Position numbers and translations under genes: made by a program
The notes under the pieces: generated by a model
Seen by the model: the letters and a program-made list of their open reading frames with translations, nothing else
What the model was told of the DNA's origin: nothing
The model's database searches: none
From: Gemmatimonadota bacterium
Lineage (GTDB): Bacteria > Gemmatimonadota > Gemmatimonadetes > Gemmatimonadales > Gemmatimonadaceae
NCBI GenBank assembly: GCA_016794735.1
Contig: JAEUJK010000104.1
Location: 1 to 12,152 of the forward strand
Reading direction: 5' to 3'
DNA: 12,152 nucleotides
In this document: piece by piece, positions 1 through 6,974 of the stretch
Layout: every line of letters starts with the position of its first letter
How positions within the stretch are numbered: the first letter of the stretch is position 1

Positions 1-263
1 CGGTGCCGCTTGGTCGGGTGCGCCCGGTCGGCCTCGCGATCGATGACGTCGTTCATCACGTACACCGTGCTCGCGAGCAGGCAGAACGAGGCGAAAGCCA
101 TCCACGCCTTGAGCTGCGCCGACGAATTCGTGGCCTGACCCGAGAAGAGCAGGGGGGCCAGCACGAAGAAGTTCTTGATCCATTGCTGCGGGCGCACCAG
201 GCGGACGAGTGCCATGGCACCCCCACGCGAAGCCACACCTTCAGCGGTCGACAACCCGGTCAT
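1..263 (-). CDS. UbiA-family prenyltransferase, DPPR-synthase type (N-terminal part, runs off left edge)
   Basis: Reading the minus strand from ATG at 263 gives 87 residues with no stop before the window edge, so the C-terminal part is missing. Visible are the RLVRPQQWIKNFFVLAPLLF segment near residues 21-40, a hydrophobic stretch at about 53-70, and the aspartate-rich prenyl-diphosphate motif NDVIDREAD at 71-79 followed by HPTKRH. The combination of RPxQWxKN and NDxxDxxxDxxHP is typical of decaprenyl-phosphate 5-phosphoribosyltransferases, integral membrane enzymes that put phosphoribose on a polyprenyl phosphate as the first step to lipid-linked arabinofuranose or ribofuranose donors. The start is uncertain: ATG at 215 has a GGGGGT tract just upstream and would begin MALVRLVRP, which matches usual family N-termini better. 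The gene is divergent from the glycan gene run at 615. Family is firm; exact substrate is inferred. Confidence 0.85.
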   Translation of the reverse strand, partial: MTGLSTAEGVASRGGAMALVRLVRPQQWIKNFFVLAPLLFSGQATNSSAQLKAWMAFASFCLLASTVYVMNDVIDREADRAHPTKRH

Positions 264-451
264 CTCGTTGAGGAATAGGAACCCAGCAGCGACGTCACGG
301 AGCAAGAACTCCGCCTCGATCGGCGGCCGTCGCTGCGAGAACGAGACGACGCGAGGGGGGCGGGGGGAACGTGCATCTCCAGCGAACGGTGACACCTGAT
401 GTGGCGTTGCTCCAACAAAGTTGTCAGAGTGGCCACGTCAAGCGAGCTCAG

Positions 452-480
452 GGACTCATGCGACTTGCGACGACTGTAAC
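452..480 (+). promoter_or_regulatory. Second GGACTC-N17-TGTAAC promoter-like element
   Basis: GGACTC at 452-457, a 17-base gap, then TGTAAC at 475-480 repeats the layout seen at 578-606, 126 bases further upstream. It could be a second start site for the same operon or a chance match. The -10-like part is weaker than in the downstream copy. Confidence 0.2.
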
Positions 481-577
481 GTTTTGCGGCGCTGCCGCGC
501 GTTGTGACGGCCGCCGCCCCCAAAATCGTGAGCTGCACCGCGAGAGACTCCACAGCGACGGGCCAACCTGACCGAAC

Positions 578-606
578 GGACTCGGCTGGCCTGAATCTTG
601 TCTAAT
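578..606 (+). promoter_or_regulatory. Candidate ECF-type promoter for the glycan operon
   Basis: GGACTC at 578-583 is followed after exactly 17 bases by TCTAAT at 601-606, preceded by G to give GTCTAA. This resembles extracytoplasmic-function (ECF) sigma promoters, whose -35 is GGAAC-like and whose -10 is often TCTRA. Transcription would start about position 612-614, at or just before the ATG at 615, which has no good ribosome site, so the mRNA could be almost leaderless. No sigma-70-like TTGACA/TATAAT pair was found here. Sequence-only prediction. Confidence 0.3.
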
Positions 607-614
607 GCGGATGC

Positions 615-1106
615 ATGACCGACGTAATGGTGTCCGCAGAAGGGAAGCGTGGGGCACGTGGGGCCGGGGCCGGAAACAAGCCGTCGCTGTCTATCGTGGT
701 GCTCTCCACGGGGACCGAGTCGGACCTCGAGCGCGCGATGGCCTACGTGAGCGGCGTGACCCGCCGCCTCGACGCCGAGCTGATCGTGGTCCGCGGCGAA
801 GACGATCGCCGTGCGCGCGAGCGACTCTCCGTGGTCGCCGAGTCCCGTCATTTCCATCTTCGCTTCGCCGAGCCCGGCGCGTCGCGAGCCAGCCTGGCCG
901 ACGCCGGAATGAAGGCCGCGACCGGTGACATCGTCGCGGTCCGTGAAGACGCGCATTGCCTGGACGGCGACTGGTTGCGCCCGTTCGCCGAGCGCCTCTC
1001 CGTGACGCTCGACGCGCCGGCAGAACTCGACGTCGCACTTCCCGTGAGCCGGGCGGCGGTATCGACAAGGCGCCGTCTGGAGGCTACCTCAGAGGCAGTT
1101 TCCTGA
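615..1106 (+). CDS. Short GT2-like glycosyltransferase-fold protein (half length)
   Basis: This 163-residue protein has the N-terminal half of a GT-A fold glycosyltransferase. SLSIVVLST at 24-32 is the first beta strand, ELIVV at 55-59 the second, and a segment around 92-112 ends in TGDIVAVREDAH, with the acidic pair E111-D112 where family 2 enzymes carry DxD or ED. W120 follows nine residues later. It stops soon after, so the acceptor-binding half is absent (full enzymes are usually 250-350 residues). The next gene, 13 bases downstream, has the same ED-to-W spacing and looks like a full-length relative. The ATG at 615 lacks a clear ribosome site; ATG at 627 is an alternative start. It could be an inactive partner, a remnant of duplication, or a real short enzyme. 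Fold assignment is reasonably sure; activity is doubtful. Confidence 0.7.
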   Translation: MTDVMVSAEGKRGARGAGAGNKPSLSIVVLSTGTESDLERAMAYVSGVTRRLDAELIVVRGEDDRRARERLSVVAESRHFHLRFAEPGASRASLADAGMKAATGDIVAVREDAHCLDGDWLRPFAERLSVTLDAPAELDVALPVSRAAVSTRRRLEATSEAVS

Positions 1107-1119
1107 GGAAGGGCATGCG

Positions 1120-2010
1120 GTGAGCGAGCGGATGACGGTGGTCATCCCGGTGGTAACCGACTGGGACCACGCGGCGAGATGTCTGGAACACCTGGAGCGC
1201 GAACGGCAAACGTTCGCGCTTGGCGTTTTGGCGGTCTCGCGCCTCGGTGCACAGGTCGCGACCTCGATTGCCGCGCGTTTCCCGTGGGTTCGGGTGATGC
1301 AGGTCGACGCCGATACCACGATCCCCGCCATGCGGGCACTCGGCATCGAGCAGGCGAATGCTTCCGTCGTCGCTATCATCGAGGACCACGTGGACGTGCC
1401 GTCCGGGTGGGCAACCCGGATGCATGACCTTGTCCTCGAGCGGGGCGGGGTGGTTGCCGGGCCGGTGGCTGACGGCTCCCGCCGGTTTTCTTCCCGCGCC
1501 GCCTTCATCTGCGAGTACTCCGGCGCACTCCCGCCGGTCGCGAGCGGACCCCGCGAAGGCCTCCCCGGCAACAACACGGCCTACCCGGCACGCGTGCTGG
1601 CTCCGCAACGCGAGCTCCTCGCCGCGGGGGGGTGGGAAGACGAGCTGCACGAGCGCCTCGCTGGTGAAGGGGTGTCGCTGTGGCTCGACGAAGGCGTCGA
1701 GGCGACGCATGAGCTCGAACTGGGTGCCTTGGAGTATGCGGGGCTGCGCTATCACTATTCCCGGGCATGGGCGGGTCGCCGCCGCCGCGGCGCGCCCTTT
1801 GCTAGACGAGTGTTATCTGCGGCCAAGAGTCTGGCGCTTCCGCCGGTGCTGCTCGCCCGGATCCTCGGGCGCGCGGCCAGTCGGCCGCGGTACCGCGGAA
1901 TCGCGGTTATGTCGTTGCCGTTACAGGTGTTGTTCGTCGTCGCATGGGCGGCTGGGGAGTTCGTTGGTAACCTCGCCGGACCGGGTCATTCGCTCACGAA
2001 AGTCCGCTAG
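1120..2010 (+). CDS. GT2-like glycosyltransferase with C-terminal membrane helix
   Basis: The 296-residue protein begins with GTG at 1120, eight bases after a GAGGAAGGG ribosome site; ATG at 1132 is an alternative. MTVVIPVV at 5-12 is the first strand of the GT-A fold, AIIEDHVDVPSGW at 85-97 carries the metal/nucleotide acidic pair E88-D89, and LPGNNTAYPARVL at 148-160 plus GGWEDELHERL at 170-180 are the acceptor-side motifs of family 2 enzymes, with H197 further on. Residues about 263-285 form one hydrophobic helix near the C-terminus, preceded by an Arg-rich stretch, so the enzyme is probably anchored on the cytoplasmic face of the inner membrane. It likely adds a sugar to the lipid-linked glycan; donor and acceptor cannot be read from sequence. 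Confidence 0.85.
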   Translation: MSERMTVVIPVVTDWDHAARCLEHLERERQTFALGVLAVSRLGAQVATSIAARFPWVRVMQVDADTTIPAMRALGIEQANASVVAIIEDHVDVPSGWATRMHDLVLERGGVVAGPVADGSRRFSSRAAFICEYSGALPPVASGPREGLPGNNTAYPARVLAPQRELLAAGGWEDELHERLAGEGVSLWLDEGVEATHELELGALEYAGLRYHYSRAWAGRRRRGAPFARRVLSAAKSLALPPVLLARILGRAASRPRYRGIAVMSLPLQVLFVVAWAAGEFVGNLAGPGHSLTKVR

Positions 2011-2018
2011 GGATCGGC

Positions 2019-3536
2019 ATGAACCAGAACCCCCGAAAGGTTGCACCGCTCCGCCCGGGTGATCACGTCGCCGTTATCGGCGCTGGCCCGGCAGGCCTGA
2101 CCGCCGCCTACCTGCTCGCCAAGGATGGCGTCAAGGTCACGGTCCTCGAGGCGGACGATATCGTCGGGGGCATTTCACGAACGGCCCAGTACAACGGCTA
2201 CCGGTTCGACATCGGCGGGCATCGCTTCTTCACGAAGATCACCCCCGTCGAGGACCTCTGGCATGAGATCCTCGGGCCCGAGTTCATCTCGGTGCCGCGC
2301 ATGTCGCGCATCCATTACAGCGGCAAGTACTTCGATTATCCCCTCAAGGCCGCCAACGCGCTCGCGGGGCTTGGCCTGTGGAACGCCGGGATGATCGTGC
2401 TCTCCTACTTCTGGTCGCACCTGCGTCCGTATCCGGTCGAGGAGAACTTCGAGCAGTGGGTCTCGAACCGGTTCGGCAAGCGCCTCTATCGCATCTTCTT
2501 CAAGACATACACGGAAAAGGTCTGGGGCATCCCGTGCACCGAGATCCGTGCCGAGTGGGCGGCCCAGCGCATCCAGGGGCTGTCGCTCGCCAAGGCGATC
2601 CTCAACGCCGCGTCGTTGCAGAAGCGCGGTGACGCCATCAAGACGTTGATCAACGAGTTCCAGTATCCGCGCCTCGGTCCCGGCCAGATGTGGGAAATGG
2701 CGGCGGCCCGCGTGAAGGAACTCGGCGGCGACGTGCTCATGCAGCACAGCGTGGAAGCAGTGGAGACCAAGGGCGATCGTGTCGTGGCCCTCCGTGCCCG
2801 CACCCCGCTGGGCGTGCGTCGCATCGAGGCGGATCACGTCATCTCGACGATGCCGATCCGTACGCTCGTGCAGTCGCTCGACCCGCAGCCGGCGCCCGAC
2901 ATTCGCGCGGCCGCAGATGGACTCAACTATCGCGACTTCCTCACCGTCGCGCTCATCATCGACCAGGACAACCTCTTCCCGGACAATTGGATCTACATCC
3001 ACACGCCGGGGGTGAAGGTCGGTCGCATCCAGAACTTCAACAACTGGTCGCGCGCGATGGTCCCCGAGGCCGGGCGCACCTGCCTCGGCCTGGAGTACTT
3101 CTGCTTCGAGGGTGATGGCCTCTGGGCCTCGAAGGACGAGGACCTGATTGCCCTCGCGAAGCAGGAGCTTGGCCAGCTCAACCTGGTCGATCCCTCGCGC
3201 GTGGTGGACGGCACCGTGGTCCGCATGCCCAAGGCCTACCCGGTGTACGACTCCGTGTATGCCGCGCACCTCGAGAAGGTGCGCACCTGCATCGACGCCC
3301 TCCCGAACTTCCATACGGTGGGGCGCAACGGCATGCACAAGTACAACAACCAGGACCACTCGATGCTCACGGCGATGATGGCCATCGCCAACATGCGCGG
3401 CGCCTCGCACGACGTCTGGGCGGTCAACACGGACTACGAGTACCACGAGGAGCAGAAGCTGGACATGAAGTCGCTGGACGAGCAGGCCGGCGACTCCCTC
3501 GCGTCACGGTCCACGCGCGCCTCGGTCGGCGCCTAA
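2019..3536 (+). CDS. NAD(P)/FAD-dependent oxidoreductase (amine-oxidase/UGM-like)
   Basis: The 505-residue protein starts at ATG 2019 after AGGGATCGG, eight bases beyond the previous stop. An N-terminal Rossmann dinucleotide site is clear: VAVIGAGPAGLTAAYLL at 17-33 with GxGxxG, the ribose-binding acid E44 in VLEA, then GGISRT at 50-55 and YRFDIGGHRFF at 61-71. This is the layout of the HemY/amine-oxidase/UDP-galactopyranose mutase superfamily (COG1232-like). Members in polysaccharide loci are often labelled protoporphyrinogen oxidase by similarity, but no haem gene is nearby. In this setting a flavin-dependent sugar-nucleotide or lipid-sugar conversion is more plausible than haem synthesis. 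Length suits the family and no truncation is seen. Family is sure; substrate is unknown. Confidence 0.9.
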   Translation: MNQNPRKVAPLRPGDHVAVIGAGPAGLTAAYLLAKDGVKVTVLEADDIVGGISRTAQYNGYRFDIGGHRFFTKITPVEDLWHEILGPEFISVPRMSRIHYSGKYFDYPLKAANALAGLGLWNAGMIVLSYFWSHLRPYPVEENFEQWVSNRFGKRLYRIFFKTYTEKVWGIPCTEIRAEWAAQRIQGLSLAKAILNAASLQKRGDAIKTLINEFQYPRLGPGQMWEMAAARVKELGGDVLMQHSVEAVETKGDRVVALRARTPLGVRRIEADHVISTMPIRTLVQSLDPQPAPDIRAAADGLNYRDFLTVALIIDQDNLFPDNWIYIHTPGVKVGRIQNFNNWSRAMVPEAGRTCLGLEYFCFEGDGLWASKDEDLIALAKQELGQLNLVDPSRVVDGTVVRMPKAYPVYDSVYAAHLEKVRTCIDALPNFHTVGRNGMHKYNNQDHSMLTAMMAIANMRGASHDVWAVNTDYEYHEEQKLDMKSLDEQAGDSLASRSTRASVGA

Positions 3537-3541
3537 CGCAC

Positions 3542-4711
3542 GTGCGGATCGGCGTGGACGCCACGTGCTGGGCCAACCAGCGTGGCTATGGACGCTTTGC
3601 CCGTGAGTTGATGCGGGCACTCATCGACCTCGCGCCGGAACACCACTTCGTCTGCCTCGGCGACCGGGCCGCGCTCGATGCGTTTCCCGTCACCGCGCCG
3701 AACGTCGAGCTGGTCGAGGTCGGGCTCTCCGAGTCCCCGACCGTCGCCGCCGCGTCCGACGGCGCGCGATCCCTCGGCGACATGCTCGCGTGCACGCGCG
3801 CCGTCCGCGCGGCAAAGGTCCGCGTCTTCTTCTCGCCGAGCGTGTACACGTACTTCCCGCTCTTTCCGGGACAACGCGCCGTGGTCACGATCCACGACGC
3901 GATCGCCGAGCGCTTTCCGCACCTCACCCTGCCGACGCGCCGCGCGCGCCTGTTCTGGAAGCTCAAGGTCGGGCTGGCCGTGCGGCAGGCTCGCCTGGTG
4001 CTCACCGTCAGCGACTACGCCGCCCGCGACATCGAGCGCGTCATTGGCATCCCCCGCCAGCGCCTCCGCGTGGCGGGTGAAGCGCCGGCCCCGGAATATC
4101 GGCCCGGCAGTGACGCCGAAGTCGCCACCGCGCGCGCGGCGCAGGGCGTGGCCGACGCCCCGTATTTCGTCTATGTCGGTGGCTTCAACCCGCACAAGCG
4201 TGTGGATTCGGTGATCCGCGCGCACGCCGCCGTCGTTCGCGCTGGCGAGCATCGGCCCCACCTGCTCCTCGTGGGCCGCCTGTCCGGCGATGTGTTCCAC
4301 GGCGAGGGCGCGCGCCTGCGCGAACTGGTCGAGGCCGAGGGAACGAGTGAGCTGGTCCATTGGACCGGCTTCGTGCCTGACGAGACCCTGCGCCTGCTCC
4401 ACACGGGGGCAACGGCCGTGGTCCTCACGTCGGAATCGGAAGGCTTCGGGTTGCCGGCGGTCGAGGGGGCTGCGTGCGGCGCACCGGTGATCGCCACGCG
4501 CGAGAGCCCTCTCCCCGAGCTGCTGAGCGGCGGCGGATTGTTTGTCGCGCCTGGCCAGGTCGATGAAATCGCGAGTGCGATGCGCGTGCTGCTGGGCTCC
4601 CCCGAGCGGCGTCGCTCCCTGGGCGAAGCAGCGCGACGCGCGGCGAACGCGATGAGCTGGCGCAGCGCGGCGTCGGCCACCCTCGCCACGCTGCTGGAGG
4701 CGGCCGCATGA
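3542..4711 (+). CDS. Glycosyltransferase family 4 (GT-B)
   Basis: A 389-residue GT-B glycosyltransferase starting with GTG at 3542, five bases after the oxidoreductase stop, with only a weak ribosome site, which suggests re-initiation. The N-terminal domain has GYGRFARELMRAL at 15-27, an acceptor-side glycine loop; TIHDAIAERFP at 117-127 and LTVSDYAARDI at 154-164 are also typical. The C-terminal donor domain opens with YVGGFNPHKRVD at 211-222 and holds SESEGFGLPAVEGAACGAPVI, whose E300 and E308 make the EX7E motif that contacts the nucleotide sugar in retaining GT4 enzymes. No signal peptide or membrane helix is present, so it acts in the cytoplasm or at the inner membrane surface. It probably extends the repeat unit; sugar specificity cannot be predicted. 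The last bases overlap the next gene in ATGA. Confidence 0.93.
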   Translation: MRIGVDATCWANQRGYGRFARELMRALIDLAPEHHFVCLGDRAALDAFPVTAPNVELVEVGLSESPTVAAASDGARSLGDMLACTRAVRAAKVRVFFSPSVYTYFPLFPGQRAVVTIHDAIAERFPHLTLPTRRARLFWKLKVGLAVRQARLVLTVSDYAARDIERVIGIPRQRLRVAGEAPAPEYRPGSDAEVATARAAQGVADAPYFVYVGGFNPHKRVDSVIRAHAAVVRAGEHRPHLLLVGRLSGDVFHGEGARLRELVEAEGTSELVHWTGFVPDETLRLLHTGATAVVLTSESEGFGLPAVEGAACGAPVIATRESPLPELLSGGGLFVAPGQVDEIASAMRVLLGSPERRRSLGEAARRAANAMSWRSAASATLATLLEAAA

Positions 4712-5982
4712 GCGCCCGCTTCCTGATGCTCACCACGTTTTACCCGCCGCATTCGTTTGGCGGGGACGCCATCGGCATCCAGCGCCTCTCGCGCGGGCTC
4801 GTGAAGCTCGGTCATCACGTGACGGTGGTGCACGACACCGACGCATACCGCGTGCTGCACCAGGGCACCTGGCCCGACGTGCCCAGCCACGATTCCGATG
4901 AAGGCGTGGAGGTCATTCGCCTGGCGAGCCGCGCGCCGATGGCGTCGACCCTGCTCACGCAGCAGTTGGGTCGCCCCGTGGTGAATGGGCGAGCGATCGC
5001 GAAGATCATCGCCGAGGGCAAGTACGACGTCGTGAACTTCCACAACGTCTCGTTGATCGGCGGACCCGGGTTGTTCGCCATGGCGGGTGACGCGCTCACC
5101 GCGTACATGGCGCACGAACACTGGCTCGTCTGCCCCATGCACGTGTTGTGGCGGCACGGCCGGGAGTTGTGCACCGAGCGCGAGTGCTTCAAGTGCAGCC
5201 TGTCCTACCGGCGGCCGCCCCAGTGGTGGCGCTACACCGGCTACCTCGAGCGGGAGCTGGAGCGCGTGGACACGGTGATCGCCATGAGCCGCTTCTCGCG
5301 CGACAAGCACCGCGAGTTCGGCATCAAGCGTGACATGGAGGTCCTGCCCTACTTCCTGCCGGACCCAGTCTCGGAGGAGGTGCCGCCTGTGGTTGGGGAG
5401 TCCCCCAATCCCCGGCCGTATTTCTTCTTCGCCGGGCGGCTGGAGCGCATCAAGGGGCTGGACGACGTCATCCCGGTCTTCCGGGACCTCCCGGGGGTCG
5501 ACCTCCTCGTCGCCGGGGACGGCACCCACGCCCCGGTCCTGCGCGGGCTGGCCGAGGGGGCCCCGAACGTGAAGTTCCTGGGCCGGATCTCGCCGGATGA
5601 GCTGAGCCGATACTACCAGCACGCCACCGCGCTGGTCGTCCCGAGCGAGTGCTACGAGACCTTCGGGATCGTGCTCATCGAGTCGTTCCGTCAGGGCACC
5701 CCCGTCATCGCCCGTCGCCTCGGCCCCTTCCCGGAGATCGTGGAGGCATCCGGGGGCGGGGAGCTGTTCAGCACCCGGGACGAACTGCGGGCGGCCATGA
5801 CTCGTCTATCCAGTGACCCGGGACACCGGGCACGTCTTTCGCACAACGGATACCGCGCCTACGTGTCGCGGTGGTCGGAGCGCGTGGTCGTACCGCAGTA
5901 CCTTGAACTCCTCCGGCAGGCGGCCGCCCGCAAGGGCGACCGGCGTCGCGAGGACTTGTTGACCCATCAGGAGGTCGTGTGA
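4708..5982 (+). CDS. Glycosyltransferase family 4 with Cys/His-rich insertion
   Basis: A 424-residue GT-B enzyme whose ATG at 4708 overlaps the previous stop by four bases, implying coupled translation. FYPPHSFGGDAIGIQRLSRG at 11-30 is the N-terminal glycine loop, FFAGRLERIKGLDDVI at 240-255 opens the donor domain, and PSECYETFGIVLIE at 312-325 carries the EX7E pair E317 and E325. Between the domains lies a Cys/His cluster: H138, C142, C155, C160 and C163 (HWLVCP, then CxxxxCxxC). A subset of GT4 proteins has this arrangement and it could bind a metal or form a structural clamp; that is inference. No membrane helix is seen. Likely a retaining transferase adding one sugar of the repeat unit. 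The end overlaps the next start in GTGA. Confidence 0.93.
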   Translation: MSARFLMLTTFYPPHSFGGDAIGIQRLSRGLVKLGHHVTVVHDTDAYRVLHQGTWPDVPSHDSDEGVEVIRLASRAPMASTLLTQQLGRPVVNGRAIAKIIAEGKYDVVNFHNVSLIGGPGLFAMAGDALTAYMAHEHWLVCPMHVLWRHGRELCTERECFKCSLSYRRPPQWWRYTGYLERELERVDTVIAMSRFSRDKHREFGIKRDMEVLPYFLPDPVSEEVPPVVGESPNPRPYFFFAGRLERIKGLDDVIPVFRDLPGVDLLVAGDGTHAPVLRGLAEGAPNVKFLGRISPDELSRYYQHATALVVPSECYETFGIVLIESFRQGTPVIARRLGPFPEIVEASGGGELFSTRDELRAAMTRLSSDPGHRARLSHNGYRAYVSRWSERVVVPQYLELLRQAAARKGDRRREDLLTHQEVV

Positions 5983-6965
5983 ACGTCTTCATTACGGGCG
6001 GGTGCGGATTCATCGGGTCACACCTCGCCGAGCGCCTGCTCGGTCGTGGTGACCGGGTGATGATTCTCGACGACCTGTCGACCGGCGCGATGGAGAACAT
6101 CGCGCATCTCGTCGGCCGCCCCGGGTTCGAATACCGGATCGGCACCGCGCTGGATGCCCCGCTGGTCTCCGAGTTCGTCGATCGCGCGGATCTCACGGTG
6201 CACCTCGCCGCCGCCGTTGGCGTGCGGCTCATCGTGGAGCGCCCGGTCCATACCATCGAGACCAACGTGCGCGCCACCGAGGTGGTCCTCGCGGCCGCCG
6301 CCAAGAAGCAGCGCCCGGTGGTCGTGGCGTCCACCTCGGAAGTGTACGGCAAGTCGGCGTCGGTGCCGTTCCGCGAGGAGCAGGACCTGCAGCTCGGCCC
6401 CACCAGCCACTCGCGGTGGGCCTATGCCTGCTCCAAGGCGCTGGATGAATGGCTCGCGCTCGCGTACGCCTCCGAGAAGAAGGTACCGGTGGTGATCACG
6501 CGTTTCTTCAACACCGTGGGTCCCCGCCAGACCGGCCGGTACGGCATGGTGCTGCCAAACTTCGCGCAGCAGGCCCTGCGTGGGGAGCCGATCACCGTCT
6601 TCGGGAATGGGCAGCAGTCGCGCTGCTTCGGCCACGTCAATGACGCGGTGGAGGCGCTGCTCCGGCTGGTCGCCACGCCGGCCGCCTGGGGCCAGGTCTT
6701 CAACGTCGGCACGACGACCGAGGTGAGCATGCTCGACCTCGCGCGCCTGGTGCGCGACACGGCAGGGAGCTCGAGCGAGATCCGCCTCGTGCCGTACGAC
6801 GAGGCCTATCCGCCCGGGTTCGAGGACATGATGCGCCGCGTGCCCGATGTGTCGCGGCTCGAGCGCGTCACCGGGTTCAAGCCGGAGACCCCGCTCGCGC
6901 AGATCGTGCGCGACGTGGTGGAGGACCAGCGGGCCCGCCTGGGCCTTGTCACCGTGCCTGCCTGA
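5979..6965 (+). CDS. NAD-dependent epimerase/dehydratase (extended SDR, nucleotide-sugar)
   Basis: A 328-residue extended short-chain dehydrogenase starting at GTG 5979, overlapping the previous TGA; CAGGAGG at 5968-5974 is a good ribosome site. TGGCGFIGSH at 6-15 is the NAD-binding glycine loop and DDLSTGAMEN at 31-40 binds the adenosine ribose. STSEVYG at 118-124 supplies the catalytic Ser/Thr, and Y149-ACS-K153 is the YxxxK catalytic pair. RFFNTVGPRQTGRYG at 175-189 is the substrate-binding segment shared by UDP-glucose 4-epimerases, UDP-glucuronate decarboxylases and related enzymes. It should convert a nucleotide sugar in the cytoplasm to feed the neighbouring transferases. The exact reaction cannot be fixed from sequence. 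The following gene is in the same reading frame, separated by this TGA and nine more bases. Confidence 0.92.
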   Translation: MNVFITGGCGFIGSHLAERLLGRGDRVMILDDLSTGAMENIAHLVGRPGFEYRIGTALDAPLVSEFVDRADLTVHLAAAVGVRLIVERPVHTIETNVRATEVVLAAAAKKQRPVVVASTSEVYGKSASVPFREEQDLQLGPTSHSRWAYACSKALDEWLALAYASEKKVPVVITRFFNTVGPRQTGRYGMVLPNFAQQALRGEPITVFGNGQQSRCFGHVNDAVEALLRLVATPAAWGQVFNVGTTTEVSMLDLARLVRDTAGSSSEIRLVPYDEAYPPGFEDMMRRVPDVSRLERVTGFKPETPLAQIVRDVVEDQRARLGLVTVPA

Positions 6966-6974
6966 CGCCGTCCC

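Larger units (their letters stand above)
264..614. other. Divergent intergenic control region, no gene seen
   Basis: About 350 bases separate the leftward prenyltransferase from the rightward glycan operon. Small frames exist on both strands but have arginine- and serine-rich shadow-like translations, no convincing ribosome sites and no recognisable domain, so I call no gene. The stretch holds a G-rich run near 354-367, a small hairpin with GCGGC/GCCGC arms near 485-499, and two promoter-like elements described separately. It should carry promoters for both flanking transcription units; I saw no clear minus-strand promoter. Confidence 0.6.

Noticed and set aside
354..367. G-rich run (two runs of six G) as a possible quadruplex
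   Set aside because: Only two long G runs are present, not four separated tracts; chance is likely in GC-rich DNA.
456..956. Minus-strand open frame of 166 codons over the intergenic region and GT2-like gene
   Set aside because: No ribosome site or domain, and the plus-strand frame has GT-A strands; the part in the intergenic region is low-complexity.
2175..3446. Open frame of 423 codons on the minus strand
   Set aside because: Antisense to the FAD oxidoreductase; composition is His/Arg/Val-rich and motif-free.
4171..5622. Long open frame of 483 codons on the minus strand
   Set aside because: It lies antisense to two clear GT4 genes with intact motifs. Its translation is rich in Arg, His and Ala with no domain, as expected for a shadow frame in GC-rich DNA.
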